Assembly: GCA_030998015.1 (NCBI GenBank)
Contig: JARWMV010000013.1
Span: 186,001-250,000, forward strand
Reading direction: 5' to 3'
Length of the DNA: 64,000 bases
Source of the DNA: Ceratorhiza oryzae-sativae
Lineage: Eukaryota; Basidiomycota; Agaricomycetes; Cantharellales; Ceratobasidiaceae
Every line of letters starts with the position of its first letter. Positions within the stretch are counted from its first letter, which is position 1. Positions 53,920-64,000 of the stretch are shown piece after piece. Made by a program: the position numbers and the translations under genes. The notes beneath the pieces were generated by a model. The model was not told the DNA's origin, made no database searches, and saw nothing but the letters and a program-made list of their open reading frames with translations.

Positions 53920-55693
53920 TCATGTCCACTTGGCTGATGATGATCACTGCGCCACGTGCTCGATCGAACCGCCGCAAGTTACTAAATGGAAGCTGATCAA
54001 TTCATCCGTATGCATGTTAGGACGTCAGCTGTATTCAAACACCCTGAAATATAGCTTCGCGCAGGTCCGGAAACTACGGAGAGCTGCCCAAAGTCTGAGC
54101 CTATCCAGGGCTGGACGGATCGTGCATCCCGAGTCAATAGATTTACGTCAAAGGACGCTCACATATGGGGACAGAAATAGAAAATTTGGGGCCGAAAGGT
54201 CATTCGGAAGCGCTCAACCGCCCGGGGAAGCCGGCCGAGAATGAAAGAAGCACCGCCTAGCAGTAAGAATAGACTAAATTGCAGCACAAACGGGTGTACA
54301 TCGCCAACAAGTCTGTTACCATGTGCGCGAGATTCATTGAAACGTTCGGTACAATATGACATTAATTATGAGCATCATGGCCCGTCAGAGCTTGCCGCCT
54401 GTAGAAGAGAATTTTTTTTTGTCGAGGTCAAGGTAACCTGGGTTGGCTTCGTGATTCGGGAGAAAGTCACTCGACAACGGGCGGAACTGAAGCTTATGCC
54501 AAACTATGATGGTATATTAACAATCCCTTAGAGCCGAGAAGTATACTGTCATGCCCTGTCTCACATCGCCACAGGATGAGTGGAAAGAATAAACTGCATT
54601 CCGAAAAAATAAGCTATCTGGCTGCCACACCATCATCTCCAGCACCGTTGAGACAGGTTCGAAGAGACTGCAGAAATGGCACTCGTGCATTTGTGACACC
54701 AGAAAGCAGCGAATGATTGTTCCAAAAACCATCAGTTCCGATGGAGCCGTTTGGCGCGCACCCACGCCGTCTTCGAAGGATATATGGGGAAGCGAAACAC
54801 CGGCGTTGGAAGAAAACCACACACAGCCGATGAACGTGATTGTCAGCGGCGTAACCTTTCCCTGACTGGGTCCTCCAGCTCGTGGCACCAGTAGAGCCGA
54901 GTGAAGTCAAGGGTTCCAAAAGAGTCGAACTCACCAACGTTTCATCCTCCATGAAAGCCGTTGGCATCTAAAGTACGCCCTTTTTCGTCATCATCCGCGT
55001 AGATCGCCCCGCATCATTATTCCGCTCGGTTAAATTTTTCAATACCTTCCAAGGCCGGGCTTCGAAGTCTGCATCGGGTAACCTTGTACACTCAGTTTTC
55101 CCCGCAAGTGGGGTTGTCAAATAAGGTGCTTCTTCTCGGCTAGGGAACCCCGTTAACTAATCATCCCGTGCGCGGCTTAGAGCGTTAACCCCGGGTGAGT
55201 CGGGCACGCGCTGGGGATTCGTCCCTCCAATTCTCCACGGAGTTACTTATTGGTTCAAGGCAGGTACTGTTGAATTTACAATCATATCCGTTCATGTATG
55301 CGATGTGTTTGTACCTGTTTGTCCATTTCTGATGTTATGCGCGCACCAGTGAAAATTTTCTTTCCTTAGTTCTCTACCTTCGTAGTTGAGCTAAGGTACA
55401 GTTTTTTTTTCTCTTTCTTTTCTTCATTTATTTCTCGTTCTCACTGTCCCTTGTAGTACATTCGTATCTAGGTACAGTAAATACAAAGTTCTCTACCTTC
55501 GTAGTTGAGCTAAGTACATTCGTATCTAGCTCGTGTGAAACCTCCCTGCGTGAGAGGTACAGACGCTATTCTTCTAGACCCAGGTTGTAGCATCGACCTT
55601 AATAAGCTCTATGTATGCCACGAAATGGTAGATAAACAAAAGGCTATTGTGATTCGATATATCTAATTCATAATACAGCTGGGAACCTGAATA
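53920..55693. other. Gene-poor stretch between transporter and aminotransferase
   Basis: ORFs of up to about 120 codons on both strands (e.g. 54,517-54,967) show no recognisable domain or consistent splicing. The stretch includes a duplicated motif block (55,368-55,529) and pyrimidine-rich runs. The terminator of the aminotransferase and the promoter of the transporter should lie here. Confidence 0.4.
55368..55529. repeat. Pair of short direct repeats
   Basis: AGTTCTCTACCTTCGTAGTT...CTAAG occurs at 55,368-55,399 and 55,487-55,516. GTACATTCGTATCTAG also occurs twice (55,456-55,472 and 55,513-55,529). It appears to be a local duplication with rearrangement. Confidence 0.75.
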
Positions 55694-57131
55694 TCAAATA
55701 ACAGCTCCACCCATACCAGCGAGCACTCGAATGGCATGATCGAGTTGGTTTTCGTTTGCTGTGACTGAGATCCGGAAGATGCCCGGCCACCCAAACAAGC
55801 ATCCAGGCATAACCAAGACCCCTTGGGCGGCGAGAGCCAGACAAAACTGCTCATCGGCCAACTCGGCGTCAGAAGTTGAGATAAACTCGCTCTGCCGCGG
55901 GATGTACACGCATATGTAAAAGGTTCCGCTCGGACGGAGCACTTTGTACCCGAGGGAAGACAGGGAATCGCACACGAAATTGCGTCGTTTTTGGAAGCGA
56001 GGGATATCGATCGACATGGTATCCAGCTTGTCTAGGCTGTGAAGGAGGGGCGAGGCAGGGAACCCCCATGTGGCGTTTTGAGCGACGGTTAGAGAACGCC
56101 GAAAGACGTGTCGGTGGTTGCTGGGCATCAATGGGGAAATAGCAATGTAGCCCAAGCGTTGACCGGGTACAAGGAGCGTTTTTCCGGTGGTGTATGTCAT
56201 GGCCGAGTGCGGATAGATGGTTGTGATTGAAATGAATCTAGTTTGAATATGAGTATGCGGTCTGAAACCATGCAATCATCACGGACCTTTTGTTATCGTA
56301 AACGATTCGACTGTATGCCTCATCGCTTATGACCAGGATAGGGGAATGGCGAGCCGCGTTTACCTGACTGAGCATGTCTGAAAGCTGGACGAGAGACTCG
56401 TGGCTATAGATCACCCCTGTGGGATTGTTGGGTGAGTTGATGATAATCGCCTTGGTTCGTGGTGTAATTGCTCGACGAATCGCCTCAACATCGGGTTCAA
56501 AGTTGTCTGGGCGCGTTGGAACGACCACGGGGACAGCTTGACGGTGTCGAATGATGACAGGATAGTTGAAATAAACGGGGGATAGGATGATGGCCTCGTC
56601 GCCTGGGTCTGTAGCCGTGAACACCAACAAGTCGAGAGCGGTCAAGGAGCCGTCGGTGACAATGAGATCCTCGGGTAGATATTCGATGCCGCGCATCTGA
56701 GACATGCGGATGGTTACTGCCTCGACATCTGCGCGGTCCGGAACCGAGTATGCAAACCAGTCAACCTCGCGGCCGGGAGCGGGTTGAGAGGCCTGGATGA
56801 AAACGTCGACGATGCCGTCGATGGGCTTGTCCTGGGGATTGCCGTAGCGAAGCTCTGCACACTCGGAGCGTTTGATCCCACGTCGGGCGATGGTGAGAGC
56901 GACCTTGGAATCCCAACTCTTGCGGGGCCAAAGGTCATCGTCATTGGCAGCCCGTTTGCTAACTAGAGTGCCAGGCACGGTTTGCGCAAGGAGGACAAGC
57001 GGCATGGTTTCGTTCGACAAGCCATGAGCCTGGTTGTGGGAGGCAGAATGGCGGCGGCGCGGAGACGCATTGGTTTGAAGCAATGACCAGCCGTTGGTGG
57101 GGTTGAAAGGAATAGAAGACACAGGCGCCAT
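55694..57131 (-). CDS. PLP-dependent aminotransferase, class I/II (fold type I)
   Basis: Two exons (57,131-56,287 and 56,237-55,694) joined by a 49 nt GT-AG intron give 462 residues. Diagnostic segments: substrate/cofactor loop NSPNNPTGV, ISDEAYSRIVYD with the PLP-pyridine Asp, and after the intron MTYTTGKTLLVPGQRLGY, where the Lys of TGKT is the likely Schiff-base residue. FRISVTANENQLDHAIRVL ends the small domain. Enzymes of this family transfer amino groups between amino acids and keto acids; the substrate cannot be told. It is divergent from the NRPS across 876 bp, so it may supply or modify one of its building blocks. Start: first ATG (MAPVSSIPFNPTNG); a TATA-like palindrome lies about 70 bp upstream. 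It appears intact. Confidence 0.88.
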
Positions 57132-58007
57132 AGAAGAGGGAAAGGTTAATGTGGGGCGAATGGCGCAATGTTAGAATGGGATGACGCCTTGGGGTAGCGA
57201 GGGCCTTTATAAAGGCCGAGGGCTTGCGGTCGTCTTTCAGAGCTCCTGAGTGGACAGCATGCAGACCGTGTAAGTACCATTAATCCTGACCGGCTCCCGC
57301 GTTTCCAAAGACCGAACCCGCTCGCCATGTGCAAAAGCGTTGATCCAAAGCGCGGGTCATACGTAAACAGCGTTGAATTGAAGCTGGGCTCAGCGGGCTC
57401 GGCGGAGGGGCGGCAAGGGGAACTCGGACAGAAGGCGAGCCGGTTCCATGAGAGCATGAGCGCTAGAAATTTAGAGCTGAATGGAGCAGCCTTGAGGGGA
57501 AGTCGTATTGCCTCGGCAAAGGTATGTTTTGGCCCCAATTCGCAAAATGATGTTCTCAGCTGCGCACACCTTTTTGGTTTATAGAACTCTCGGGAGCGGT
57601 GTTTTCGGTTCCCCGATGAGTCTGAAATTAAACACAGGTGTCCTGATTGCTACGCGAGTCACCATTTGGAATTGAGGTCCCGAATCGACCACCATCGACG
57701 TGACACCCGGCTAGACTGTGAGCATCGCGGGAAATTCGGGACAATTTTAGGTATCAAGTGGGGTTCGGAGACCTGGGTGAATGCGCCTTGTTCATGGCGG
57801 ACAGAGCCCCGTGATTATTTTCGGCCGCGGAGGATGAGCGCCTTTGGGTTGGGACGCCGGCGCTTTGGCAGGCTGGACCCTGACCGAGCGTGCCGATGAG
57901 ATAATCAGAGGGTGCCTCTGGCTGCAGAGCTCCTCGTCGGGGGCATACAGTGCGGCCATGGGATCGTACAAAAGGCGAGAGCGAGCAGCCGAGGGGAGCC
58001 ATCGCAA
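57132..58007. promoter_or_regulatory. Divergent promoter region, aminotransferase / NRPS
   Basis: 876 bp between two divergent start codons; apart from the TATA palindrome no motif was assigned. Shadow ORFs are present, but none has a recognisable domain. Confidence 0.4.
57202..57217 (-). promoter_or_regulatory. Palindromic TATA box of the aminotransferase promoter
   Basis: GGCCTTTATAAAGGCC is a perfect 16 bp palindrome containing TTTATAAA, 71-86 bp upstream of the aminotransferase ATG. The spacing fits a core promoter. Confidence 0.55.
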
Positions 58008-61000
58008 ATGGCGCCCCAGTCTGCGTCCCCTCGGCGGCTCGAGTGTCTGCTCGCGCTCGGCGCCCACCACCATCCTCTCCGCACCGCGCTGACCCACTTC
58101 GACGACGGCGACGAGCACCATGTCTCCTACCTCGACCTCTGGACACACGTTCGCCACGTATCAGCTGGCCTGCAGTCCTCGCTGGCTCAGCACCAGGCCA
58201 CCCCCACTGTCGCACTCTTTCTTCCGACGAGCCTGGCCCAGGTCGTCGCCACTCTCGCGGTCCTCACTGCCGGTGCTGCGTTTGTGCCCCTAGCGCTCGA
58301 CATCACCCCTGCCCGATGCAAGGCTATCCTTGAGCAGACCCGCTCGCCCGTTGTTTTGACTGACACGGCCCATCGGCCACCCTTGGTCGCCCTGCTCGCA
58401 GACGCCGCTATCGACACCATCGAGATTATGGACATAAACCAGGTTGACGCTGCTCCAAACGATAGCGTCGCTACTCCCAAGCAACTTTCGCCCAAAGACC
58501 CGGCCTATGTGTTATTTTCTTCTGGAACAACCGGTGTGTTTAACCATCACAAGCATCATCGACATGGACTAACCCGAATGCACTCAAAGGAACTCCCAAA
58601 GGGATAGTCACCCCCCATTCCGCAGTGATAAGCTACTGCGATGCTGCAAATAATGTATTCAAGGCGACCGCTCAAGATAGCTGGCTGAGGGCTGCGTCGT
58701 ACACGTTTGATGTTTCGATCGAGGAACTGTTCGTTCCCGTACGTATCTCTAATTCTTACTTGTGGCCAAAGAATAAACATACTTGTATTTTCTGTCTTAG
58801 TTCTCAGTTGGAGCAAGAGTTGTGATTCAATCCGCTGGCGCCCTAAATAGTCTTTCAGCGTATATTCAATTCCTGGATGATGCAAGAGTCACCGTCGTTT
58901 CGATGCCGACAGCTCTGTGGCACCAGCTTGCCAAGCATGTTGCCCAAGACCACGTCAAACTGCCCAAGGCCCTACGTTTGATAGTTGTAGGCGGTGAGGC
59001 TGGCATGACAGATGCGCTCAACCTATGGCACAGCCATGTTGGGCATTACCCACAGATTGTTAACGCTTATGGCCCCACCGAGACGACCGTAAGCCTTATT
59101 TTCCTTTCTTTTTTTTGAGATCAGGTTTCACCTAGTCTTAGGTATCGTGCACTCTGTGGGAGGCCGAAGAGTTTGGCAAACGCGCCGTAATGCCTATTGG
59201 TCGACCTCTCCCAACTTCGATCTGCTACGTCCTGGACTCCAACACAATGAATCGGGTTGCTCCCGGAGCTGAAGGGGTGCTGCACGTCGCTGGTCCTGGC
59301 CTTGCGACAGGATACCTCGGCAATCCCAAACTCACAGCAGCCAAGTTCCTCCCAAACCCTTTCTCTACGGGTCCCGGCTACGAAACCATGTACAACACCG
59401 GTGATTTGGTCATTGAAGATGAGCGGGGAGTTTTGCACTTTTGTGGACGCACAGACTTGCAGGTGCAGGTGAGGGGAACTTGCTCGCCGACCGTGACCAG
59501 CCCTAATCGTGATTCCTCTTTTCTAGGTTCGGGGGTTCCGAGTCGAGGTCGAGGCAATCGAAGCATGTCTCTTGGCGCATCCCGCTGTCAAATCTGCGGC
59601 TGTCATATCGGTCACCGAGCAACAAACTGTTTCTCTACACGCATACGTTGTTCAGGCAGACGGCCTATCACTCAACCTGGACGTTCTTCTTACCCATTGC
59701 CAAGAATCGCTTGCGCACTACGAGGTTCCTGCTCGATTCTTCAGGGTTTCAGCTCTGCCACTCAACCAGAGCGGGAAGATTGATCGCCGGGTACTAGTGT
59801 CTCTCTCGGACGACGAATATCTTGCTCATGACAGACGGTCCGAGCAAAGCGCTTTGCCCAACTCGTTCAACCCGGTGCTTGCTCGACTGTGGTGTGAATC
59901 ACTTGATGGGGTCTCCGAATCTCAACTCTCCGCGGACAGTCACTTTGTACGCCTGGGCGGCCACTCTCTCACCCTCATCACACTTGGCTCTAAGATCTCG
60001 TCCGTATTTAACGTATCTGTTACCACCGTGGAGCTATTACGGCATCTAGAACTTGACCAAATGTCTCTCTTGATTGCGGACAAACTAGCGGCAACTTCGG
60101 TTGCACTGGAACGGCCACAAGAAAGTCTGGGTCCCGAGCTTGATTCGTATCCTTTGACATTGCCTCAAGAGCGTCTTTTCAGTGTTCAGCAAAATTCGCC
60201 CAATAGCCCCTTCTTTAATGACGGACTGGCCATCGACATTTTGGGCACGATAGAAGAGGATAGGCTACTCGACGCTTTGAAAAAGATCCTGACTCGGCAT
60301 CCCGTACTCCGAGGGAGGCTTGTACAGTTGGATGATGGTCGAGTCGAACAAAAGATACTCGCACCCGACGAGGAACTCTTCCGACGTGTTTTTTTCGAGA
60401 TGATTTGGATCGTCCAGCGGCTGAGCGTCGAGCTTATGCTATTTTCGCGCAACCAATTGATTTATTTGTCGGCCCACTTGTGAAAGTCGCTCTCTTGAGC
60501 TCGGGGCCTCAACAGCACATTCTTGTCATTTGTGCTCATCATATCATCTGGGATGGGTTCTCCGATAATGTACGTGCCGATGAATACATTGGTCAACATC
60601 CAACTAACTTGAAAGGCTAGATATTCTTGAACGAGCTTGTGAAGCTTTATCAAGGGACAACTCTTCCTCCAGCCCCCAATTATTTTAAACTATTCGATCG
60701 CTCGCCTCCCGACTCGGTCAAGCTTGCAGAGCTCAAATCGTATCTGGCCGATGTTCCACAGACGATCGACCTTCCAAACGATTTCGTTCGCCCAGATGAT
60801 CAGAGTTATTCTCGTGGAGGCGCTGTTTATTTCGATATCGATGCCGCTGCGATGGCCAAGATCGTTCGCCACGAGGGTGGTTCCTTTGCCAGCGCAAGTC
60901 TCACGGCTTTTGCTGTTATGGTTCATCTTGTGGCCGCGAGGCAGACAGATTTTATGGTTGGAGTTCCGTTTGCAAACCGGGTGTCGGCTGAAGCCGCGAG

Positions 61001-64000
61001 GGCAATTGGCTTTTGTGAGTAGCCCAAACCGATTCGCGCAAATCATGGCTAACACCGGCTACAGTTGTTAATCTCATGCCGGTCCGCATGAGCTTTGAAG
61101 GGGTCGACACTCTTAAAGACTTGTATAGTCGAATTCAAGGGGATCTACTCTCCTTGCTGAGCGAGAGGATGTCCCATTTGATGCACTTGTTGGCGCTCTT
61201 GGCATGAACCGGTTCTCCTCCCGTGACTCTTTGTTACAGGTCTCTTTTGCGTTCCAGGATGCGCCAGATGGCACGCTTTCGGATCAGGTCACCTTCTCTC
61301 GATTCCCGTTGAACAATGGCGCAGCACGAACCGATATAACGTGCTTTGTAGAGGTCAGCAAGAATGGTCATCTTACCGGGGAGATCGAGTACAATACGGA
61401 TCTGTTTGCGCACTCTACCATGGAGTCCATGGCCCATGCCATCAACCAAATTGTAGAGTCCTGGGCAAATCACGCGAGCCAATCCATCAACAGCATTCCG
61501 TTCAAAGCACCGATGCTTTCAGCCCTCCCTCTGCCCAAAATCTGTAACCAATCGTTGGGGTCGTATCTTTCTGCATTTGGAGAGCGCTTCGCCCAGCGAG
61601 ACGCAGTTTACGAAGGCGCTACTGGCCGCACATACACTTTCTCTCAGCTGTTCACCCGAGCTCGGCAAATCCAAAACCTCGTACGGCCATACAAGCATTG
61701 TGGTGATTCTGTCATGTTGCTCGTCAGCCAGTCGGTCGACGCCCTTGCCGCGGAAATAGGAGTCAGTCTTGCCGGCCTTTCGTGGATCCCGTGCGACGTT
61801 GGCCAACCGAAATCGAGAATATGCGCTATAGCGGGGGACGCCAGGCCAGCTTGCGTACTTGCGGATAGTCATGTGACAAAGAGTATGGAGTTTGGCGGGT
61901 CCGAAATCAACGCGCCGTTGGTTCTCATCCCGTCCGAATGGGATGCTGTCCCTGAAAAACTCGAGCTGTCCGCTGACCATGCCAGCGAACATGCCTAGTA
62001 AGTGTCATAATCTTGTAGTTTCTTTTTTTTTTTTTTGACTATTAACGAACCTGTGCATAGCATCATATACACCAGTGGTACGACGGGCAAACCAAAGGGC
62101 GTCACGATCTGCCATGAGAGTATCATCGCTTTCTTAAATCATGTGTCGGCTTGGGCTATCGATGGAATAGTGTTCAACAGCATCCTCACTTCAAATGTGG
62201 CCTTTGACGGATCAATATGTCAAATGTACTCGTCTATCGTTACAGGCGGTTTGCTCAAGATGCCAAAGGTGCGATGGTATTTAATAATTCTAGTATGACA
62301 ATAAACTGGTGATTAGGTCGGCGGAGAACAAGATGGAGAATACCTCAGCCAGCTTATGAAACAATGCCCAAGTGTCAATTTTATTTGTACCACGTCGGCA
62401 GCCGTACGCATGTGGCTCGATCAGCTGGGCGGAAACGACGCCTTTTTCCCCGCCCATTTCCAGCAGATCTTGCTTGGAGGCGACGCCCTGACGCCCAATT
62501 TCGCGCGACGGGTTCTCGAAGACGCAGTCGCCTCCCCCAAGGTCCAGCTTAAAAATGTCTATGGACCGACCGAAGGAACTGTTTTCAGCAGTTATGGCAT
62601 CTTGTCCCACACAGATGTCAAATCCATCGCCAAACGATGTCGGGTCCCAATCGATCAGCTCATGCCGCATGTGGAAATGTCGGTATCAGCGCCCGATGGA
62701 AGACATTTGCCCCGGGGGTTTGTGGGCGAAATCATCATTTGGGTCAGTCACGAATCTTGTTGTAGAGAAAAAAGTGACTGATCCTCCCACATAGGGGCCA
62801 TGCTTAACACCTGGCTACTACAATTTGCCGAGTCTCAATGCGGAACGATTTTTGACCAGAGATGGGATGAGAGGATGGCGGAGTGGCGATCTCGGACGAC
62901 AACTTCCGTGTGGTCGATTCGAGATCCTTGGTCGAATGGATACCATGTGCAAAGTTCGAGGCGGTTTCCGAGTAGAGCTAGCCGAGATTGAGGCACAAAT
63001 CGCAACATTCGAACAAGTTGCTCAATGTCACGTTTCAGTGGCAGGGGCCTCGAATGAGGAAAAGCAGATAATCGCTCATGTGGTGTTTCACCACGATGTC
63101 GAGAAAGACTCTCAAGTCGTTGCCGATTGGAAAGAAGTGAGTGGGTTCAACATTATCCTAGATTTAACTGATCCTAAATATACGGGTTAGATGTTCGAAG
63201 GAGTGAACGGGGAGATCAAAGCATTTGAAGAGCAAGTTGACCTTGGATTCGACTACCGAGGATGGACCTCTAGTTTTGATCGGAAGCACATTAGTGCGAA
63301 CGACATGTCTGAATGGATCAATACGACTGTTGAGAGGATCTTGGGCCTAGAATGCTTCCACAATGGTCGCAAGCCGCGTGTGCTCGAAATAGGGTCCGGA
63401 ACTGGTATGATCCTATTTCGAGTCGCCCCGCGTTCCGCGAAGTATACCGGACTTGATCTCTCGGAAGCTGTTGTGACTCAGGTCCAAGCACATGCGAAGA
63501 AACTAAACCATCACCATGTTGAGGTAAGCGGGGAACGATGAGTGCTGGGCGTTTTCTCAACCCCATTTAGGTGCATGTATCCCCAGCCCACTTGTTCGAG
63601 GAAGTGATAGAGAGCAACGAGCGCTTTGACTTGGTGGGTGTTTTATCTCAATCGGAACTTCAACAATGAACCTTTGGACATCGCTACAGGTAATATGCAA
63701 CTCGGTCGCTCAGTACTTCCCATCTTTTCGTTACCTTCAGGATTTGATGAATCGGGTATCTGATTATATTGCTCGCGACGGCTATATTTTCCTTGGAGAT
63801 CTCCGAAACTTTTCGTTGTCGCGCCAGTTTGCCACCGCCGTTTCATTAGCCAATCGACCGCAATCTTTATATCATTTGGAGAACGGAATATCAAATTGCA
63901 TGCGCTTGGAGGAGGAACTCCTAGTCACGCCAGATTACTTTACACATTTGGCTCGAGATGATTCTCGGTTTACATCGGCGGTTATTGCTTCGAGACGGCT
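58008..64000 (+). CDS. Nonribosomal peptide synthetase, A-T-C-A with embedded N-methyltransferase (3' end outside window)
   Basis: At least 13 exons joined by GT-AG introns, starting at the first in-frame ATG (MAPQSASPRRLECLL). Module 1 has an adenylation domain (SSGTTGTPKGIV, FDVSIEELF, NAYGPTETT, YNTGDL, VRGFRVEVEAIE, NQSGKIDRR) and a thiolation domain (VRLGGHSLTL, Ser carrier near 59,963). A condensation domain (catalytic HHIIWDG near 60,540, GFFVNLMPVR) follows. Module 2 has an adenylation domain (IYTSGTTGKPKGV, NVYGPTEGT, WRSGDLGR, VRGGFRVELAEIE). Between its A8 and A10 motifs lies a SAM methyltransferase (VLEIGSGTG, ICNSVAQYFPS), the usual site of N-methylation domains. No condensation domain precedes module 1. 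Two one-base losses break the frame in the condensation domain: a T-run at 60,389-60,395 and near 61,157. They could be real or sequence errors. Exon starts include 58,590, 58,801, 59,142, 59,527, 60,621, 61,065, 62,061, 62,317, 62,795, 63,191, 63,571 and 63,690. Confidence 0.9.

Noticed and set aside
54159..54967. Several overlapping ORFs of 67-123 codons
   Set aside because: No recognisable domain, no consistent splice structure and no start context. Left as a gene-poor region.
57754..58333. ORFs on both strands around the NRPS start
   Set aside because: High-GC shadows of the first adenylation exon; the real frame is identified by adenylation motifs.

Overview
This window is fungal nuclear DNA, most likely from an agaricomycete (a Rhizoctonia-like genome would fit, but this is inference). 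Host genes are cut by many GT-AG introns of about 40-65 nt, and there is a CHO2-type phosphatidylethanolamine methyltransferase, a PTR2-type transporter and a fungal nonribosomal peptide synthetase (NRPS). No rRNA, CRISPR array or bacterial-style operon is present.

Positions 1-45,397 are a pile of nested, mostly decayed transposable elements. I call the families G1-G4 (Ty3/Gypsy type), C (Ty1/Copia type), a hAT-like MITE and a Tc1/mariner element. G1 is present three times: copy 1 (+ strand, 3' end only, 1-4,788), copy 2 (- strand, 39,095 down to 22,871, split by G4) and copy 3 (+ strand, 39,096-43,785), plus a solo LTR at 8,932-9,609. G2 (+, 4,789-14,465) lost its 5' part where G1 copy 1 sits and carries the solo G1 LTR inside its integrase end. 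G3 (-, about 14,900-19,306) is split by a G2-type LTR and a MITE. A Copia gag fragment (19,333-21,294) is cut by another G2-type LTR. G4 (-, 30,255-37,255) is the only element with two equal LTRs and a target duplication; it sits in the protease region of G1 copy 2.

The most unusual content is in the space between pol and the 3' LTR of G1. In both copies where it is visible, about 3.5 kb holds an unrecognised ORF (A), an antisense intron-bearing cysteine-rich ORF (B) and a Rep gene with the HUH endonuclease and superfamily-3 helicase motifs of CRESS-DNA (geminivirus-like) viruses. A tRNA-like hairpin, the polypurine tract and the LTR follow. G2 likewise carries three extra genes, each with its own TATA-like box, between its chromodomain and its polypurine tract. 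These look like gene-carrying chromoviral retrotransposons.

From 45,398 the window becomes ordinary gene space: a viperin (antiviral radical-SAM) gene that lacks its first exon at the transposon boundary (45,468-46,489), CHO2 (-, 47,358-51,183), a PTR2-like peptide transporter (-, 51,616-53,535), a poorly coding 2 kb stretch, and a class I/II aminotransferase (-, 55,694-57,131). The last gene, divergent from the aminotransferase, is an NRPS (+, 58,008 to beyond the window end) with domains A-T-C-A and an N-methyltransferase embedded in the second A domain. Aminotransferase, NRPS and perhaps the transporter may form a small secondary-metabolite cluster.

All intron and frameshift statements come from reading the sequence by eye. 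No database search was possible.
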